Shown: positions 35,062-43,641 of the stretch, one piece after another
Numbering within the stretch: position 1 is the stretch's first letter
Layout: the number at the start of each line of letters is the position of its first letter
From: Streptomyces massasporeus
Lineage (GTDB): Bacteria > Actinomycetota > Actinomycetes > Streptomycetales > Streptomycetaceae
DNA: 64,000 nucleotides
Direction: 5' to 3'
Assembly: GCF_014648995.1 (NCBI RefSeq)
Contig: NZ_BMSE01000004.1
Span: 310,001 to 374,000 of the forward strand
The notes under the pieces: generated by a model
Told to the model about the DNA's origin: nothing
Databases searched by the model: none
What the model saw: only the letters and a program-made list of their open reading frames with translations
Translations under genes and position numbers: made by a program

Positions 35062-36087
35062 GTGTGGACGGACAATCAGCGTGCAGAGCGGTCCGACGGT
35101 GCCCGGCGCCGGGCCACGATCCACGACGTCGCACGGCTCGCCGGGGTGTCGCGTCAGACGGTCTCGCGGGCGGTCAACGACAAGGGCGAGATCGACCCCG
35201 GCACCAAGGAGCGGGTCCTCGAGGCGGCGCGGCTCCTGGACTACCGGCCCAGCCGGTTCGCGCGCGGACTCGTCCAGAAGGGTGCGGTGACGGCCGGTCT
35301 GGTCATCCCGGACCTGCGCAATCCGTTCTTCCCCGAGGTGGCCGCCGGAGTGCTGGAGGCGGCCGAGCAGCGGGGCTGGCAGGTCGTGGTGTGGGACTCC
35401 CGGATCGACGAGGCCCGGGAGCGGGAGGCGCTCGACGTGCTCTCCCACCAGGCGGACGCGGTCGTCGGCTACTTCAAGGACCCGGACGACGTGCTCACCC
35501 GGCACCTCGGGGGCGTGCCGCTGGTGCTGCTGGAGCGCGGCCCGCAGCAGACCCGGTTCGCGGCCGTGGGCATCGACGCCGCCTCCGGTGTCGAGCAGGG
35601 CATGGACCATCTGTTCCGCGCCGGGCACCGCAGGATCGGCATGCTGGACGGTGTGCACGGCCCCGGCCCCCGCAGACAGGCCTTCGTGCAGCAGGCGCGG
35701 CGGCTCGGTCTGCCGGTCGACGAGGACTGGGTCGTGGTGTGCCCCGAGCACAGTGTGGCCGGTGGTGAGGCCGGCATGGAGCGGCTGCTGGCCCAGCGGC
35801 CCGACGTCACCGCGGTCTTCGGCTTCAACGACCTGATCGCGGTCGGGGCGATGCGCACCGCCCGTCGGCGTGGCCGGAGCGTTCCGGGCGACCTGGCCGT
35901 GCTCGGCTTCGACGGTCTCTCGCTGGGCGAGCTCGTCGAACCCGCCCTGACCACCCTGCACATCGACAAGCGGCAGCTGGGGCGGCTGGCCGTGGAGCAG
36001 GTGGCCCGCCTGCGCGCGGGCGAGGAGCCGCTGCGGGGCGCGGACGCGTGGGTGACACCCGAACTCGTGGTGCGCGACTCCGCCTGA
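35062..36087 (+). CDS. LacI-family transcriptional regulator
   Basis: This 341-residue repressor has the LacI helix-turn-helix TIHDVARLAGVSRQTVSRAV at residues about 15-34, a hinge region, and a periplasmic-binding-like sensor domain (AGLVIPDLRNPFFPEVAAGV; FGFNDLIAVGAMRTARRRG; VLGFDGLSLGELVEPALTT). It precedes a sugar ABC import operon on the same strand, and a perfect 14-base palindrome sits in the promoter of that operon, so it is the likely repressor with the imported sugar as inducer. The start is set at GTG 35062 by the -10 position and the family start. Confidence 0.9.
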   Translation: MWTDNQRAERSDGARRRATIHDVARLAGVSRQTVSRAVNDKGEIDPGTKERVLEAARLLDYRPSRFARGLVQKGAVTAGLVIPDLRNPFFPEVAAGVLEAAEQRGWQVVVWDSRIDEAREREALDVLSHQADAVVGYFKDPDDVLTRHLGGVPLVLLERGPQQTRFAAVGIDAASGVEQGMDHLFRAGHRRIGMLDGVHGPGPRRQAFVQQARRLGLPVDEDWVVVCPEHSVAGGEAGMERLLAQRPDVTAVFGFNDLIAVGAMRTARRRGRSVPGDLAVLGFDGLSLGELVEPALTTLHIDKRQLGRLAVEQVARLRAGEEPLRGADAWVTPELVVRDSA

Positions 36088-36114
36088 CATCGGTGGATCG
36101 GCAGCGCCGTTCCC

Positions 36115-36173
36115 TTGACACCGGTTTTCGAGGCCCTCGATACTCGACGGCACCGCTCACGTGAACGTTCACG
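36115..36173 (+). promoter_or_regulatory. sugar-importer promoter with LacI operator palindrome
   Basis: TTGACA (36115-36120), an 18-base spacer and GATACT (36139-36144) place the start near 36151. The perfect palindrome CGTGAACGTTCACG (36160-36173) lies just downstream, so a bound LacI dimer would block early elongation or initiation. Confidence 0.75.
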
Positions 36174-36342
36174 GACGCTCAGAATCCCCCACCGCGAGAG
36201 CGTCGGGCCGACCCACAGCCGCCCGCCGACATCGTTGTCTTCGCTTCCTCATCCCGGAAGCATTCCCCCCATCCCCGTGTGAACGGGCCCGCGGCAGCGC
36301 TCTGCTCCGGCCGCGGCATGCCCGGAAAGCGAGTGCGCGCCC

Positions 36343-37650
36343 ATGGAACACCGAACGATGTCCCGCAGACGCTTTCTGGGGGCCTCCCTGGGCGGCGCGG
36401 GCGCCGGCCTGCTGACACTCTCGGGATGCGGGACCGCCGAGGGATCGGCGTCCGCCGGCTCCGACCACCTCAGCCTCTGGTACTGGAAGGGCTCACTCAG
36501 CGACAAGCTGCTCGCCACCGCCCGGCGCGGCGTCCCCGGCGTCCCGGGGCTGAAGGTGAAGGGCTCCCAGGTCCCGGACGGTGACATCGACTCCAAGGTG
36601 CGCACAAGTCTGGCCGCCCGCGCCTACGTTCCGGACCTGACGGTCGTCAACAACGACAACCTCGCCACGTTCTTCCCGGACGAGGACGAGTTCCTCGACC
36701 TGCGGGACCTCGGCGCCGAGTCCGTCCGCGACCGGTACCTCGACTGGAAGTGGAAGGCCTGCTTCACGCCGACGGGCCGGATGATCGGCTTTCCCCTCGA
36801 CGCCGGTCCCACCGCGCTCTACTACCGCCGCGATCTGTTCGAGCGGGCCGGGCTGCCCCACGAGCCGGCGGATGTCGCCGAGCAGATCCCCACGTGGGAG
36901 GAGTTCATCGCCGCCGGACGGACGCTGCGGCGGAAGGCGCCGGGCAAGCCCTGCCTCGTGAGCAACATCGGCAACGTCTTCCAGCAGGTGCTGCTGCAGA
37001 GCCCGAAGCAGTTCGTGGACGCCGACAACCGCTTCATCGGCGACCAGGAGCACATCCGGCGCGCCTGGGACCTGTCCGTGGACATCCTCCGCCAGGGCCT
37101 CAGCGCCCGGATCACGGACGGCACGCCCGACTTCAACGGGGCCATGAGCGGCGGCCGGGTCGCCACCATGACCACGGCCGTGTGGGCCATCAACGGCCTG
37201 AAGGACACCGCGCCGAAGACCTCGGGGTCCTGGCGGCTGACCACGCTGCCGGACGGCCCCTGCAACTACGGCGGCTCCTACGTGACGTTGACCCGCTACT
37301 GCCGGGAACCGGAGGCGGCCTTCGCCTTCCTGACGTGGCTGCTCAGCCCGGCGAACCAGCTCGAGAGCTACCAGGAGATGGCCCTGTTCCCCACCACTCC
37401 CGCTTCCTACGCCGACCCGGCGATGCACAAGCCCGACCCCTTCTTCGGCGGCCAGCAGCCCATCGACGTCTTCGGCCCGGCCGCCCAAAAGGCCCCCGTC
37501 GTCTACTTCAGCCCCTACGAGGAGACCGCCAACACCCCGTTCTTCCAGGAGCTGGCCAATGTCGAGACGCTCGGCAAGAACCCCGAGCGCGCCTGGCGGG
37601 ACGCCGTGAACACGGCCGAGACCGCGCTGACACGGCTGGGGGTGAGCTGA
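36343..37650 (+). CDS. sugar ABC transporter substrate-binding lipoprotein
   Basis: This 435-residue extracellular binding protein of the CUT1 importer class has a twin-arginine start (SRRRFLGASLGG) followed by the lipobox LTLSGC near residue 28, so it is anchored as a lipoprotein. The mature part has family segments DLTVVNNDNLATFFPDEDEF, LDAGPTALYYRRDLFERAG and ALFPTTPASYADP. It is probably specific for an oligosaccharide. ATG 36343 is used; ATG 36358 is an alternative. Two permease genes follow with one or no spacer base, but no ATPase gene. Confidence 0.9.
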   Translation: MEHRTMSRRRFLGASLGGAGAGLLTLSGCGTAEGSASAGSDHLSLWYWKGSLSDKLLATARRGVPGVPGLKVKGSQVPDGDIDSKVRTSLAARAYVPDLTVVNNDNLATFFPDEDEFLDLRDLGAESVRDRYLDWKWKACFTPTGRMIGFPLDAGPTALYYRRDLFERAGLPHEPADVAEQIPTWEEFIAAGRTLRRKAPGKPCLVSNIGNVFQQVLLQSPKQFVDADNRFIGDQEHIRRAWDLSVDILRQGLSARITDGTPDFNGAMSGGRVATMTTAVWAINGLKDTAPKTSGSWRLTTLPDGPCNYGGSYVTLTRYCREPEAAFAFLTWLLSPANQLESYQEMALFPTTPASYADPAMHKPDPFFGGQQPIDVFGPAAQKAPVVYFSPYEETANTPFFQELANVETLGKNPERAWRDAVNTAETALTRLGVS

Positions 37651-37651
37651 C

Positions 37652-38674
37652 ATGGCCACGGTTCTCGACCCGGCCGGTGCGCCGGCGACGGACGAGCGGC
37701 GTGCCGATCGCCGTGGCGGATCCACCCCTCCCGGCGGACGCCGGAGACATGTCCCGCCTCTGCTCGCCATCTCGCCGTTCTACATGCTGTTCGCCGTCTT
37801 CGGCGCCTTCCCCGTGGTCTTCTCCATGTACCTGTCCGTCCAGGACTGGGACGGCATCGGGGACATGCGCTTCGTGGGGCTCAAGCAGTACGGCTGGCTG
37901 CTGAAGGACTCGGTGTTCTGGCACTCGGTGCTCAACACCTTCGAGATCTGGTTCCTGTCGACGGTACCGATGCTCTTCCTGGCGCTCGTGCTGGCGTTCC
38001 TGCTGCATTCGCAGGTCCGCTTCGCCGGTGCCTACCGGGTGGCGTACTTCATCCCCAACGTCACCTCGATGGTCGCCATGACCATCGTCTTCGGCTCGGT
38101 CTTCGCCCAAGCGGGTCTTGCCAACGCGCTGCTCAGGGCCGTCGGGCTGGACGGCATCGGCTGGCTGTCCTCCGAGTGGGGCATCAAGGCGTCGGTGTCC
38201 ATCATGATCATCTGGCGGTGGGTCGGCTACAACGCGCTGATCTTCCTCGCGGGTCTCCAAGCCATCCCCACCGAGCACTTCGAGGCCGCGCGCGTGGACG
38301 GCGCGAACAGTTGGCAGACCCTGTTCCGGGTCGTGGTGCCGCAGCTGCGTCCGGTGGTCCTCTTCGCCGCGGTCACCTCCACCATCAACGGCCTGCAGAT
38401 CTTCACCGAGTCCCAGGTGCTCTTCCAGTCGACCGACGTCGGAACCACGGGCGGACCGGGTCAGGAAGGGATGACCATCGTGCTCTATCTGTGGCAGAAG
38501 GCCTTCAAGGAGCACCAGTTCGGCTACGGCGCCGCGATGGGCTGGCTGCTCTTCGCCATCATCGCGGTGTTCACGATCATCAACTGGCGGCTGGTGTCCG
38601 GCTCCGACCGCGACGACCGCCGGCCCGGCATCGCCGGACTGCTGCGCCGCAAGGGGGCTCGTGATGGCCGCTGA
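37652..38674 (+). CDS. sugar ABC transporter permease (MalF-type)
   Basis: This 340-residue inner membrane subunit has a cytoplasmic Arg/Pro-rich N-terminus, six membrane helices and the permease EAA loop EAARVDGANSWQTLFRVVVP, which docks the ATPase. It starts one base after the binding-protein stop and overlaps the second permease. It is the partner of the lipoprotein and MalG-type gene in one operon under the LacI operator. Confidence 0.92.
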   Translation: MATVLDPAGAPATDERRADRRGGSTPPGGRRRHVPPLLAISPFYMLFAVFGAFPVVFSMYLSVQDWDGIGDMRFVGLKQYGWLLKDSVFWHSVLNTFEIWFLSTVPMLFLALVLAFLLHSQVRFAGAYRVAYFIPNVTSMVAMTIVFGSVFAQAGLANALLRAVGLDGIGWLSSEWGIKASVSIMIIWRWVGYNALIFLAGLQAIPTEHFEAARVDGANSWQTLFRVVVPQLRPVVLFAAVTSTINGLQIFTESQVLFQSTDVGTTGGPGQEGMTIVLYLWQKAFKEHQFGYGAAMGWLLFAIIAVFTIINWRLVSGSDRDDRRPGIAGLLRRKGARDGR

Positions 38675-39536
38675 ACACCGGGCGACCGGAAACGCGGGGC
38701 TCGCGATCGGCTCCGGCAGCAGGCTCTCCCGGATCTGCGTCCGGGGCGTGCTGCTGCTCGGTGTGCTGATCTCGCTGTTCCCCTTCTACTGGCTGGTGGT
38801 GATGGCCTCCGGCACGACCCAGGACATCTACGACTACCCGCCCAAGCTGGTGCCGGGCCCGCATCTGCTGGACAACATGGGCCGGGTGCTCGACACGATC
38901 GACTTCTTCGGCTCGCTGTTCAACACGGTCGTGGTGGCCGTCGTCGGCACCGCGCTCGTGCTGTTCTTCGACTCGCTGGCGGCCTTCGCCTTCGCCAAGT
39001 ACGAGTTCCCGGCGAAGAAGTTCCTCTTCGGCATGCTGCTGGTCACGTACATGATCCCCGCGCAGCTGTCCCTGGTGCCGCAGTTCGTCACCATCGCCGA
39101 GTTCGGCTGGGCCGGATCGCTGAAGGCGCTGATCGTCCCCGGCGCGGCCAACGCCTTCGGCATCTTCTGGATGCGCCAGTACGCGCAGAACTCCCTGCCC
39201 GACGAACTGCTGGACGCCGGGCGCATCGACGGCGCCGGCTTCTTCCGCCTCTACGGGCAGGTCGCCCTGCCCCTCTTCCGCCCGGCCCTGGCCTTCCTCG
39301 GCATCTTCACGTTCATCGGCCTCTGGAACGACTACATCTGGCCCCTGGTCGTGATGATCGACCCGGAGAAGGTCACACTCCAGGTGGCGCTGGCGAATCT
39401 GAACGTCCTCTACAACGCGGACTACGCCCTGGTGATGGCCGGTGCGCTGATGAGTGTCATCCCGTTGATCGTGGTGTTCCTGTTCGGGGCGCGGCACTTC
39501 CTGCGGGACCTGGCGGCGGGGGCGATGAAGATGTAG
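38664..39536 (+). CDS. sugar ABC transporter permease (MalG-type)
   Basis: This 290-residue second permease has six helices and the coupling loop LLDAGRIDGAGFFRLYGQVA, ending in the MalG-type HFLRDLAAGAMKM. ATG 38664 has AAGGGGG six bases upstream and overlaps the previous gene by 11 bases. The importer lacks its own ATPase; in Streptomyces the shared ATPase MsiK serves such CUT1 systems. Confidence 0.92.
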   Translation: MAAEHRATGNAGLAIGSGSRLSRICVRGVLLLGVLISLFPFYWLVVMASGTTQDIYDYPPKLVPGPHLLDNMGRVLDTIDFFGSLFNTVVVAVVGTALVLFFDSLAAFAFAKYEFPAKKFLFGMLLVTYMIPAQLSLVPQFVTIAEFGWAGSLKALIVPGAANAFGIFWMRQYAQNSLPDELLDAGRIDGAGFFRLYGQVALPLFRPALAFLGIFTFIGLWNDYIWPLVVMIDPEKVTLQVALANLNVLYNADYALVMAGALMSVIPLIVVFLFGARHFLRDLAAGAMKM

Positions 39537-39604
39537 GGGCCGGGTGCCGGCGCGCCCTCTCGGTAGAGTGCGGAGAAAGTCCCCGGTTCGTGAGGAGAGG
39601 TCGC

Positions 39605-40180
39605 GTGGCGCAGGTCAGGCCCATGCGGGCGGATGCCCGGCGCAACCACGAGCGGTTGCTGACCGTCGCCGCGGAGGCCTTCGCCGAGCACGGGGAGGGC
39701 GCCTCGCTCGACGACATCGCCAAGCGTGCCGGGGTCGGCTCCGGCACGCTGTACCGGCATTTCCCGACCCGGCAGGCGCTGCTGGAGGCCGCGTATCTGG
39801 ACCGTGTCGAGGCGATCGCGGCCCGGGCCGGTGTGCTGGCGGAGGAACTGCCGCCGGGCGCAGCGCTGGGGGAGTGGCTGTACGAACTGGGCGCCGGGAT
39901 GATCCGGATGCGAGGGCTGAAGGCGCTGCTGGGTCCGGCCGTCACGGACTCCGGCTCCCTCGTGAACACGGCCTGCGGCGACTCGGTCAGGGCCGCGGCC
40001 GGGCGGCTGGTCCGGGCGGCGCAGGCGGAGGGCACGCTGCGGGCGGACGTCGAGCCGAGCGACGTGCTGCGGCTGGCTCACGGGATGGCGACGGCGTCGG
40101 AACTGGCCGACGGGGAGGACCGGCACCTCCGGCGGTATCTGACGCTGCTGATCGAGGGGCTGGGCGCGGGGCGCCGCTGA
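39605..40180 (+). CDS. TetR-family transcriptional regulator
   Basis: This 191-residue regulator has an N-terminal helix-turn-helix (GASLDDIAKRAGVGSGTLYR, about residues 32-51) followed by HFPTRQALLEAAY. The C-terminal domain is of the common TetR_C type with no recognisable ligand. GTG 39605 has GAGGAGAGG upstream. It stands alone between the importer operon and the TerD-like gene; no close target gene or operator is evident. A hairpin terminator follows its stop. Confidence 0.87.
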   Translation: MAQVRPMRADARRNHERLLTVAAEAFAEHGEGASLDDIAKRAGVGSGTLYRHFPTRQALLEAAYLDRVEAIAARAGVLAEELPPGAALGEWLYELGAGMIRMRGLKALLGPAVTDSGSLVNTACGDSVRAAAGRLVRAAQAEGTLRADVEPSDVLRLAHGMATASELADGEDRHLRRYLTLLIEGLGAGRR

Positions 40181-40191
40181 CGCGGTGAGCC

Positions 40192-40218
40192 GGACGCCCC
40201 CTGGGTGAGGGGGCGTCC
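40192..40218. terminator. hairpin terminator
   Basis: Ten-bp perfect stem GGACGCCCCC (40192-40201) with its complement (40209-40218), seven-base loop, between the convergent TetR and TerD-type genes. Confidence 0.75.
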
Positions 40219-40241
40219 CCGGAGTCCGGCCCGGTGGCGGG

Positions 40242-41453
40242 TCAGAGCGCCTGCGCCGCCGGCTTCACCATGCCCCTCACCGTGCGGGACTTCACGAAAT
40301 CGCCCATGGCCGTCATCTCCCACTCGCCGGAGTACTGGCGGATGAGCTTGGCCATCAGGACACCGGTCTGGGGTTCGGCGCCGGTGAGGTCGAAGCGGAC
40401 CAGTTCCTCGCCGGTCGTGCCGTCCAGGAGGCGGCAGTAGGCCTTGGCGACCTCGGTGAACTTCTGGCCGGAGAAGGAGTTCACCGTGAAGACCAGGCCC
40501 GTGACCTCCTGGGGGAGGCGGCCGAGGTCGACCATGATGGTCTCGTCGTCCCCGCCGCCCTCACCCGTGAGGTTGTCCCCGGAGTGCCGGATGGCGCCGC
40601 CGACGATCTGGAGCTTGCCGAAGTAGCAGCTGTCGATGTGGTTGCGCTGCGGCCCGTAGGCGATGACCGAGGCGTCCAGGTCGATGTCCTTGCCGCGGTA
40701 GGCAGGCTCCCAGCCGAGACCCATCCGGACCTGGGCGAGCAGGGGCTGGCCGCCCTTGATCAGGGAGACCGTCTGGTTCTTCTGGAGGCTGACGCGGCCC
40801 TTGTCGAGGTTGATCTTCCCGGCGCCGGGCGCGGGCGGGGGAGGCGTGGCCGGGGCGGCCGGGGGCGCGGCGGGGGTGGAGACGGGCGGGGCGGGCGGCT
40901 GCACCGGGGCCGGCGGCGGGGTCACCGGCTGCGGCGGGGCGGCGGCGGCCGGTTCCTCCACCGTGACCCCGAAGTCCGTGGCGATGCCCGCCAGGCCGTT
41001 GGCGTATCCCTGGCCGACGGCGCGGGCCTTCCACTGCCCGCCTCGCTGGTAGACCTCCACGATGACCAGGGCCGTCTCGTCGCCGAGCTGCGGGGGCGTG
41101 AAGGAGGCAAGGACGGCGTTGTCGTCCGCGCTGCGGATCGTGGCCGTCGGCTCGATGCCGCGGAAGGTCTGGCCCGCGGCGTCCGGGCTCGCCGTGACGA
41201 CGATCTTCTCGATGCCGGGGGGAAGGGCCGTGGTGTCGACCACGATCGCGTCGGGCGCGCCGCCACCGCCCGAGCGGTAGGTCACGCCCGGGCCCGACGG
41301 CTGGTTGTAGAAGATGAAGTCGTCGTCGGAGCGCACCTTGCCGTCGGCGGTGAGCAGCAGGCCCGATACGTCGAGCCGCACCGGAGCGGCGACGTCCACC
41401 GTCACGCGGGCGGCGGACAGGGGGATGTTCGAGCCGGGGGTCATAGCTGTCAT
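40242..41453 (-). CDS. tandem TerD-domain stress protein
   Basis: This 403-residue cytoplasmic protein is two TerD calcium-binding folds joined by a Pro/Ala linker (about residues 172-212). The first contains SDDDFIFYNQPSGPGVTYRS and the second HIDSCYFGKLQIVGG and DDETIMVDLGRLP, the usual Asp-rich calcium sites. The second half resembles canonical TerD more closely. TerD proteins act in tellurite, phage and envelope-stress tolerance and are numerous in Streptomyces. ATG 41453 lacks a good Shine-Dalgarno; ATG 41444 is possible. It is not in a full ter operon here. Confidence 0.88.
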   Translation of the reverse strand: MTAMTPGSNIPLSAARVTVDVAAPVRLDVSGLLLTADGKVRSDDDFIFYNQPSGPGVTYRSGGGGAPDAIVVDTTALPPGIEKIVVTASPDAAGQTFRGIEPTATIRSADDNAVLASFTPPQLGDETALVIVEVYQRGGQWKARAVGQGYANGLAGIATDFGVTVEEPAAAAPPQPVTPPPAPVQPPAPPVSTPAAPPAAPATPPPPAPGAGKINLDKGRVSLQKNQTVSLIKGGQPLLAQVRMGLGWEPAYRGKDIDLDASVIAYGPQRNHIDSCYFGKLQIVGGAIRHSGDNLTGEGGGDDETIMVDLGRLPQEVTGLVFTVNSFSGQKFTEVAKAYCRLLDGTTGEELVRFDLTGAEPQTGVLMAKLIRQYSGEWEMTAMGDFVKSRTVRGMVKPAAQAL

Positions 41454-41508
41454 GCCGGGTGAACGAGCGAAGCGGTTTTGCCGTTCCCTTACCTTGCCGC
41501 CAATCGGG

Positions 41509-41730
41509 TCACCGGCGATTGCGGGGGTGATCGCGGGCGGTGCGCTCGTTGCCGCGCTTGTAGTTGCCCGTCCAGCGGGCCATGACGAGCTGGGGGTCGG
41601 GGGTCTCGACCTCGGCGAGGAACTGCGCGGCGCGGGGGCCGTTCAGGGTGGTGGCGGGGCGGCCGTGGTGGCTGATGCGGACGGTGCCGCCCGCGTGCTG
41701 CTCGTAGGTGAATCCATGAGGTCTCGGCAT
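41509..41730 (-). CDS. small conserved basic protein of unknown function
   Basis: This 73-residue protein begins MPRPHGFTYEQHAGGTVRIS and ends in a basic tail GNYKRGNERTARDHPRNRR. There are no membrane segments or cysteines. It reads like a conserved Streptomyces small protein with a short beta-rich front and a helical middle (AAQFLAEVETPDPQLVMAR). No function can be assigned. It is upstream of the TerD gene on the same strand, 55 bases away. Confidence 0.65.
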   Translation of the reverse strand: MPRPHGFTYEQHAGGTVRISHHGRPATTLNGPRAAQFLAEVETPDPQLVMARWTGNYKRGNERTARDHPRNRR

Positions 41731-41803
41731 GCCGTGAGGGTACGAGGCGGGGAGCAGGCGCCCCAGTGAATTTCGCCCACCCCCGCCCGCGGTGGTCCCT
41801 TCC

Positions 41804-42793
41804 CTAGGGTACGACCACGATCTTGCGTCCGACGCCCGCCGCGAACTGGTCCAGCGCCTGGGGGTAGCGCTCCAGCGGGATGCGGTCGCTGATGAAGACG
41901 TCCGGGTCGAGGACGCCGTTCGCGAAGAGCTCCGCCGCCCGCTCGAAGCTGTGCAGCACCGCCATCGAGCCCGTGATGGTGATCTCCTGGTTGTAGATGC
42001 GGTACGGGTCGATCGTCACGCGCGTCGCGTAGTCGGCCACGCCGAACTGCAGGAACGTGCCCGCCTTCGCCACCCGGTCCAGGCCGTCCTGGATCGCCGC
42101 CGCGTTGCCCGTGGCGTCGACGACCAGGTCCCAGCCCTGCGGACGGTCCAGTTCGTCGGGGTTCGCCGCCGACGCCGAGACGCCGAGGCCGCGGGCGGTC
42201 TCCAGGCGGGCCGGGTTCACGTCGACGACGTCCACGCTCGCCGCGCCGGTGCGCTTGGCCAGCTCCAGCATCATCAGGCCCATGGTGCCGGAGCCGTAGA
42301 TCAGGACGTGCGCGCCGAGGCGGGACTGGAGCACGTCGTAGCCGCGTACCGCGCAGGACAGCGGTTCCACGAGGGCGGCGTCCTCGGTGCGGACGTGTTC
42401 CGGGAGCTTCACGCAGTTCGCCACCGGGGCGACGGCGTACTGTGCCGCGCCTCCGGCCGTCGTCACGCCGATCGCCGCCCAGCGTTCGCAGAGGTTGTTG
42501 TGGCCGGTACGGCAGTAGCGGCACTCGTAGCAGTACAGGGACGGGTCGACGGCGACCCGGTCGCCGACCGCCACCTCCGTGACCCGGGTGCCGACCCCGA
42601 CCACCTCGCCCGCGAACTCGTGCCCGGGCACGATCGGCAGCTTCGGGGCGAACTCGCCCTGGAGGATGTGGAGATCGGTTCCGCACAGGCCGCAGGCCGC
42701 GACCTCGACCACGACCTCGCGCGGGCCGGGCGCCGGGTCGGGGACCTCGGCGACGACGGCCTTGCCCACGGACTCGATGACGGCGGCCTTCAT
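41804..42793 (-). CDS. zinc-dependent alcohol/polyol dehydrogenase
   Basis: This 329-residue MDR-family dehydrogenase probably oxidises the imported polyol or sugar alcohol. It has the catalytic zinc motif GLCGTDLHILQGEF, GHEFAGEV, the structural zinc cysteines in CYECRYCRTGHNNLC, and the NAD-binding GSGTMGLMMLELAK. The sorbitol/threonine dehydrogenase subgroup is the best fit. ATG 42793 overlaps the permease stop (ATGA), so it is the last gene of the DeoR-ABC operon, which supports a polyol such as sorbitol, mannitol or galactitol as substrate. Confidence 0.88.
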   Translation of the reverse strand: MKAAVIESVGKAVVAEVPDPAPGPREVVVEVAACGLCGTDLHILQGEFAPKLPIVPGHEFAGEVVGVGTRVTEVAVGDRVAVDPSLYCYECRYCRTGHNNLCERWAAIGVTTAGGAAQYAVAPVANCVKLPEHVRTEDAALVEPLSCAVRGYDVLQSRLGAHVLIYGSGTMGLMMLELAKRTGAASVDVVDVNPARLETARGLGVSASAANPDELDRPQGWDLVVDATGNAAAIQDGLDRVAKAGTFLQFGVADYATRVTIDPYRIYNQEITITGSMAVLHSFERAAELFANGVLDPDVFISDRIPLERYPQALDQFAAGVGRKIVVVP

Positions 42794-43641
42794 TTCACGG
42801 CTCCCAACGACAGGCCCTGGACCAGCTTGTCCTGGGCGGCGAACCCCGCGGCGAGCACCGGCAGGGAGATGACGAGCGACGCGGCGCACACCTTCGCCAG
42901 GAACAGGCCCTGGCTGGTGATGAAGCCGGTCAGGAAGACGGGGGAGGTCTCGGCGACCACACCCGTGAGCACCCGGGCGAACAGCAGTTCGTTCCAGCTG
43001 AAGATGAAGCAGATCAGGGCGGTGGCGGCGATACCGGGGAGGGAGATCGGGGCGACCACGCGCGCGAGGATCGTGGGCAGCCGGGCCCCGTCCACCTTCG
43101 CGGCCTCGATCACCGCGACCGGGATCTCGGCGAGGAAGGACTGCATCATCCACACCGCGATCGGCAGGTTCATGGACGTGTAGAGGATGACCAGCAGCCA
43201 GATGTTGTCGAGCATCCCGGCGTTCTTGGCGAACAGGTAGATCGGCAGCAGGCCCGCCACGGCCGGCAGCATCTTCGTGGAGAGGAAGAAGAACAGCACG
43301 TCCGTCCACTTGCGGACGCGGTTGATGGACAGCGCGTACGCCGCCGGGAAGGCCAGCAGCAGGACCAGCAGGGTCGAGGCCACGGACGCGACGGTGGAGT
43401 TGATCAGGGCCGGCCAGGGGCTCGCGCCGCCGCCCGCGCCGAAGAACTCGCGGTAGCCGTCCAGGGTGAGCGCGGCCGCGAAGGACGGCGGGTTGGTCGC
43501 CGCGTCCGTCTCCGAGTGGAAGGACGTCAGTGCCATCCACGCGATGGGCAGGAAGAACGCGATGCCGAGCAGCCAGGCCAGCAGGCCCAGGCCCGCACCC
43601 TTGCCACGGACACGGCGGGCACGCAGTGCGGTCGTGCTCAT
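42790..43641 (-). CDS. polyol/sugar ABC transporter permease (MalG-type)
   Basis: This 283-residue membrane subunit has six helices, the EAA loop IEAAKVDGARLPTILARVVA and the MalG-type end AAQDKLVQGLSLGAVK. Its start and stop overlap its neighbours, so the operon is translationally coupled throughout. It pairs with the upstream permease. Confidence 0.92.
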   Translation of the reverse strand: MSTTALRARRVRGKGAGLGLLAWLLGIAFFLPIAWMALTSFHSETDAATNPPSFAAALTLDGYREFFGAGGGASPWPALINSTVASVASTLLVLLLAFPAAYALSINRVRKWTDVLFFFLSTKMLPAVAGLLPIYLFAKNAGMLDNIWLLVILYTSMNLPIAVWMMQSFLAEIPVAVIEAAKVDGARLPTILARVVAPISLPGIAATALICFIFSWNELLFARVLTGVVAETSPVFLTGFITSQGLFLAKVCAASLVISLPVLAAGFAAQDKLVQGLSLGAVK

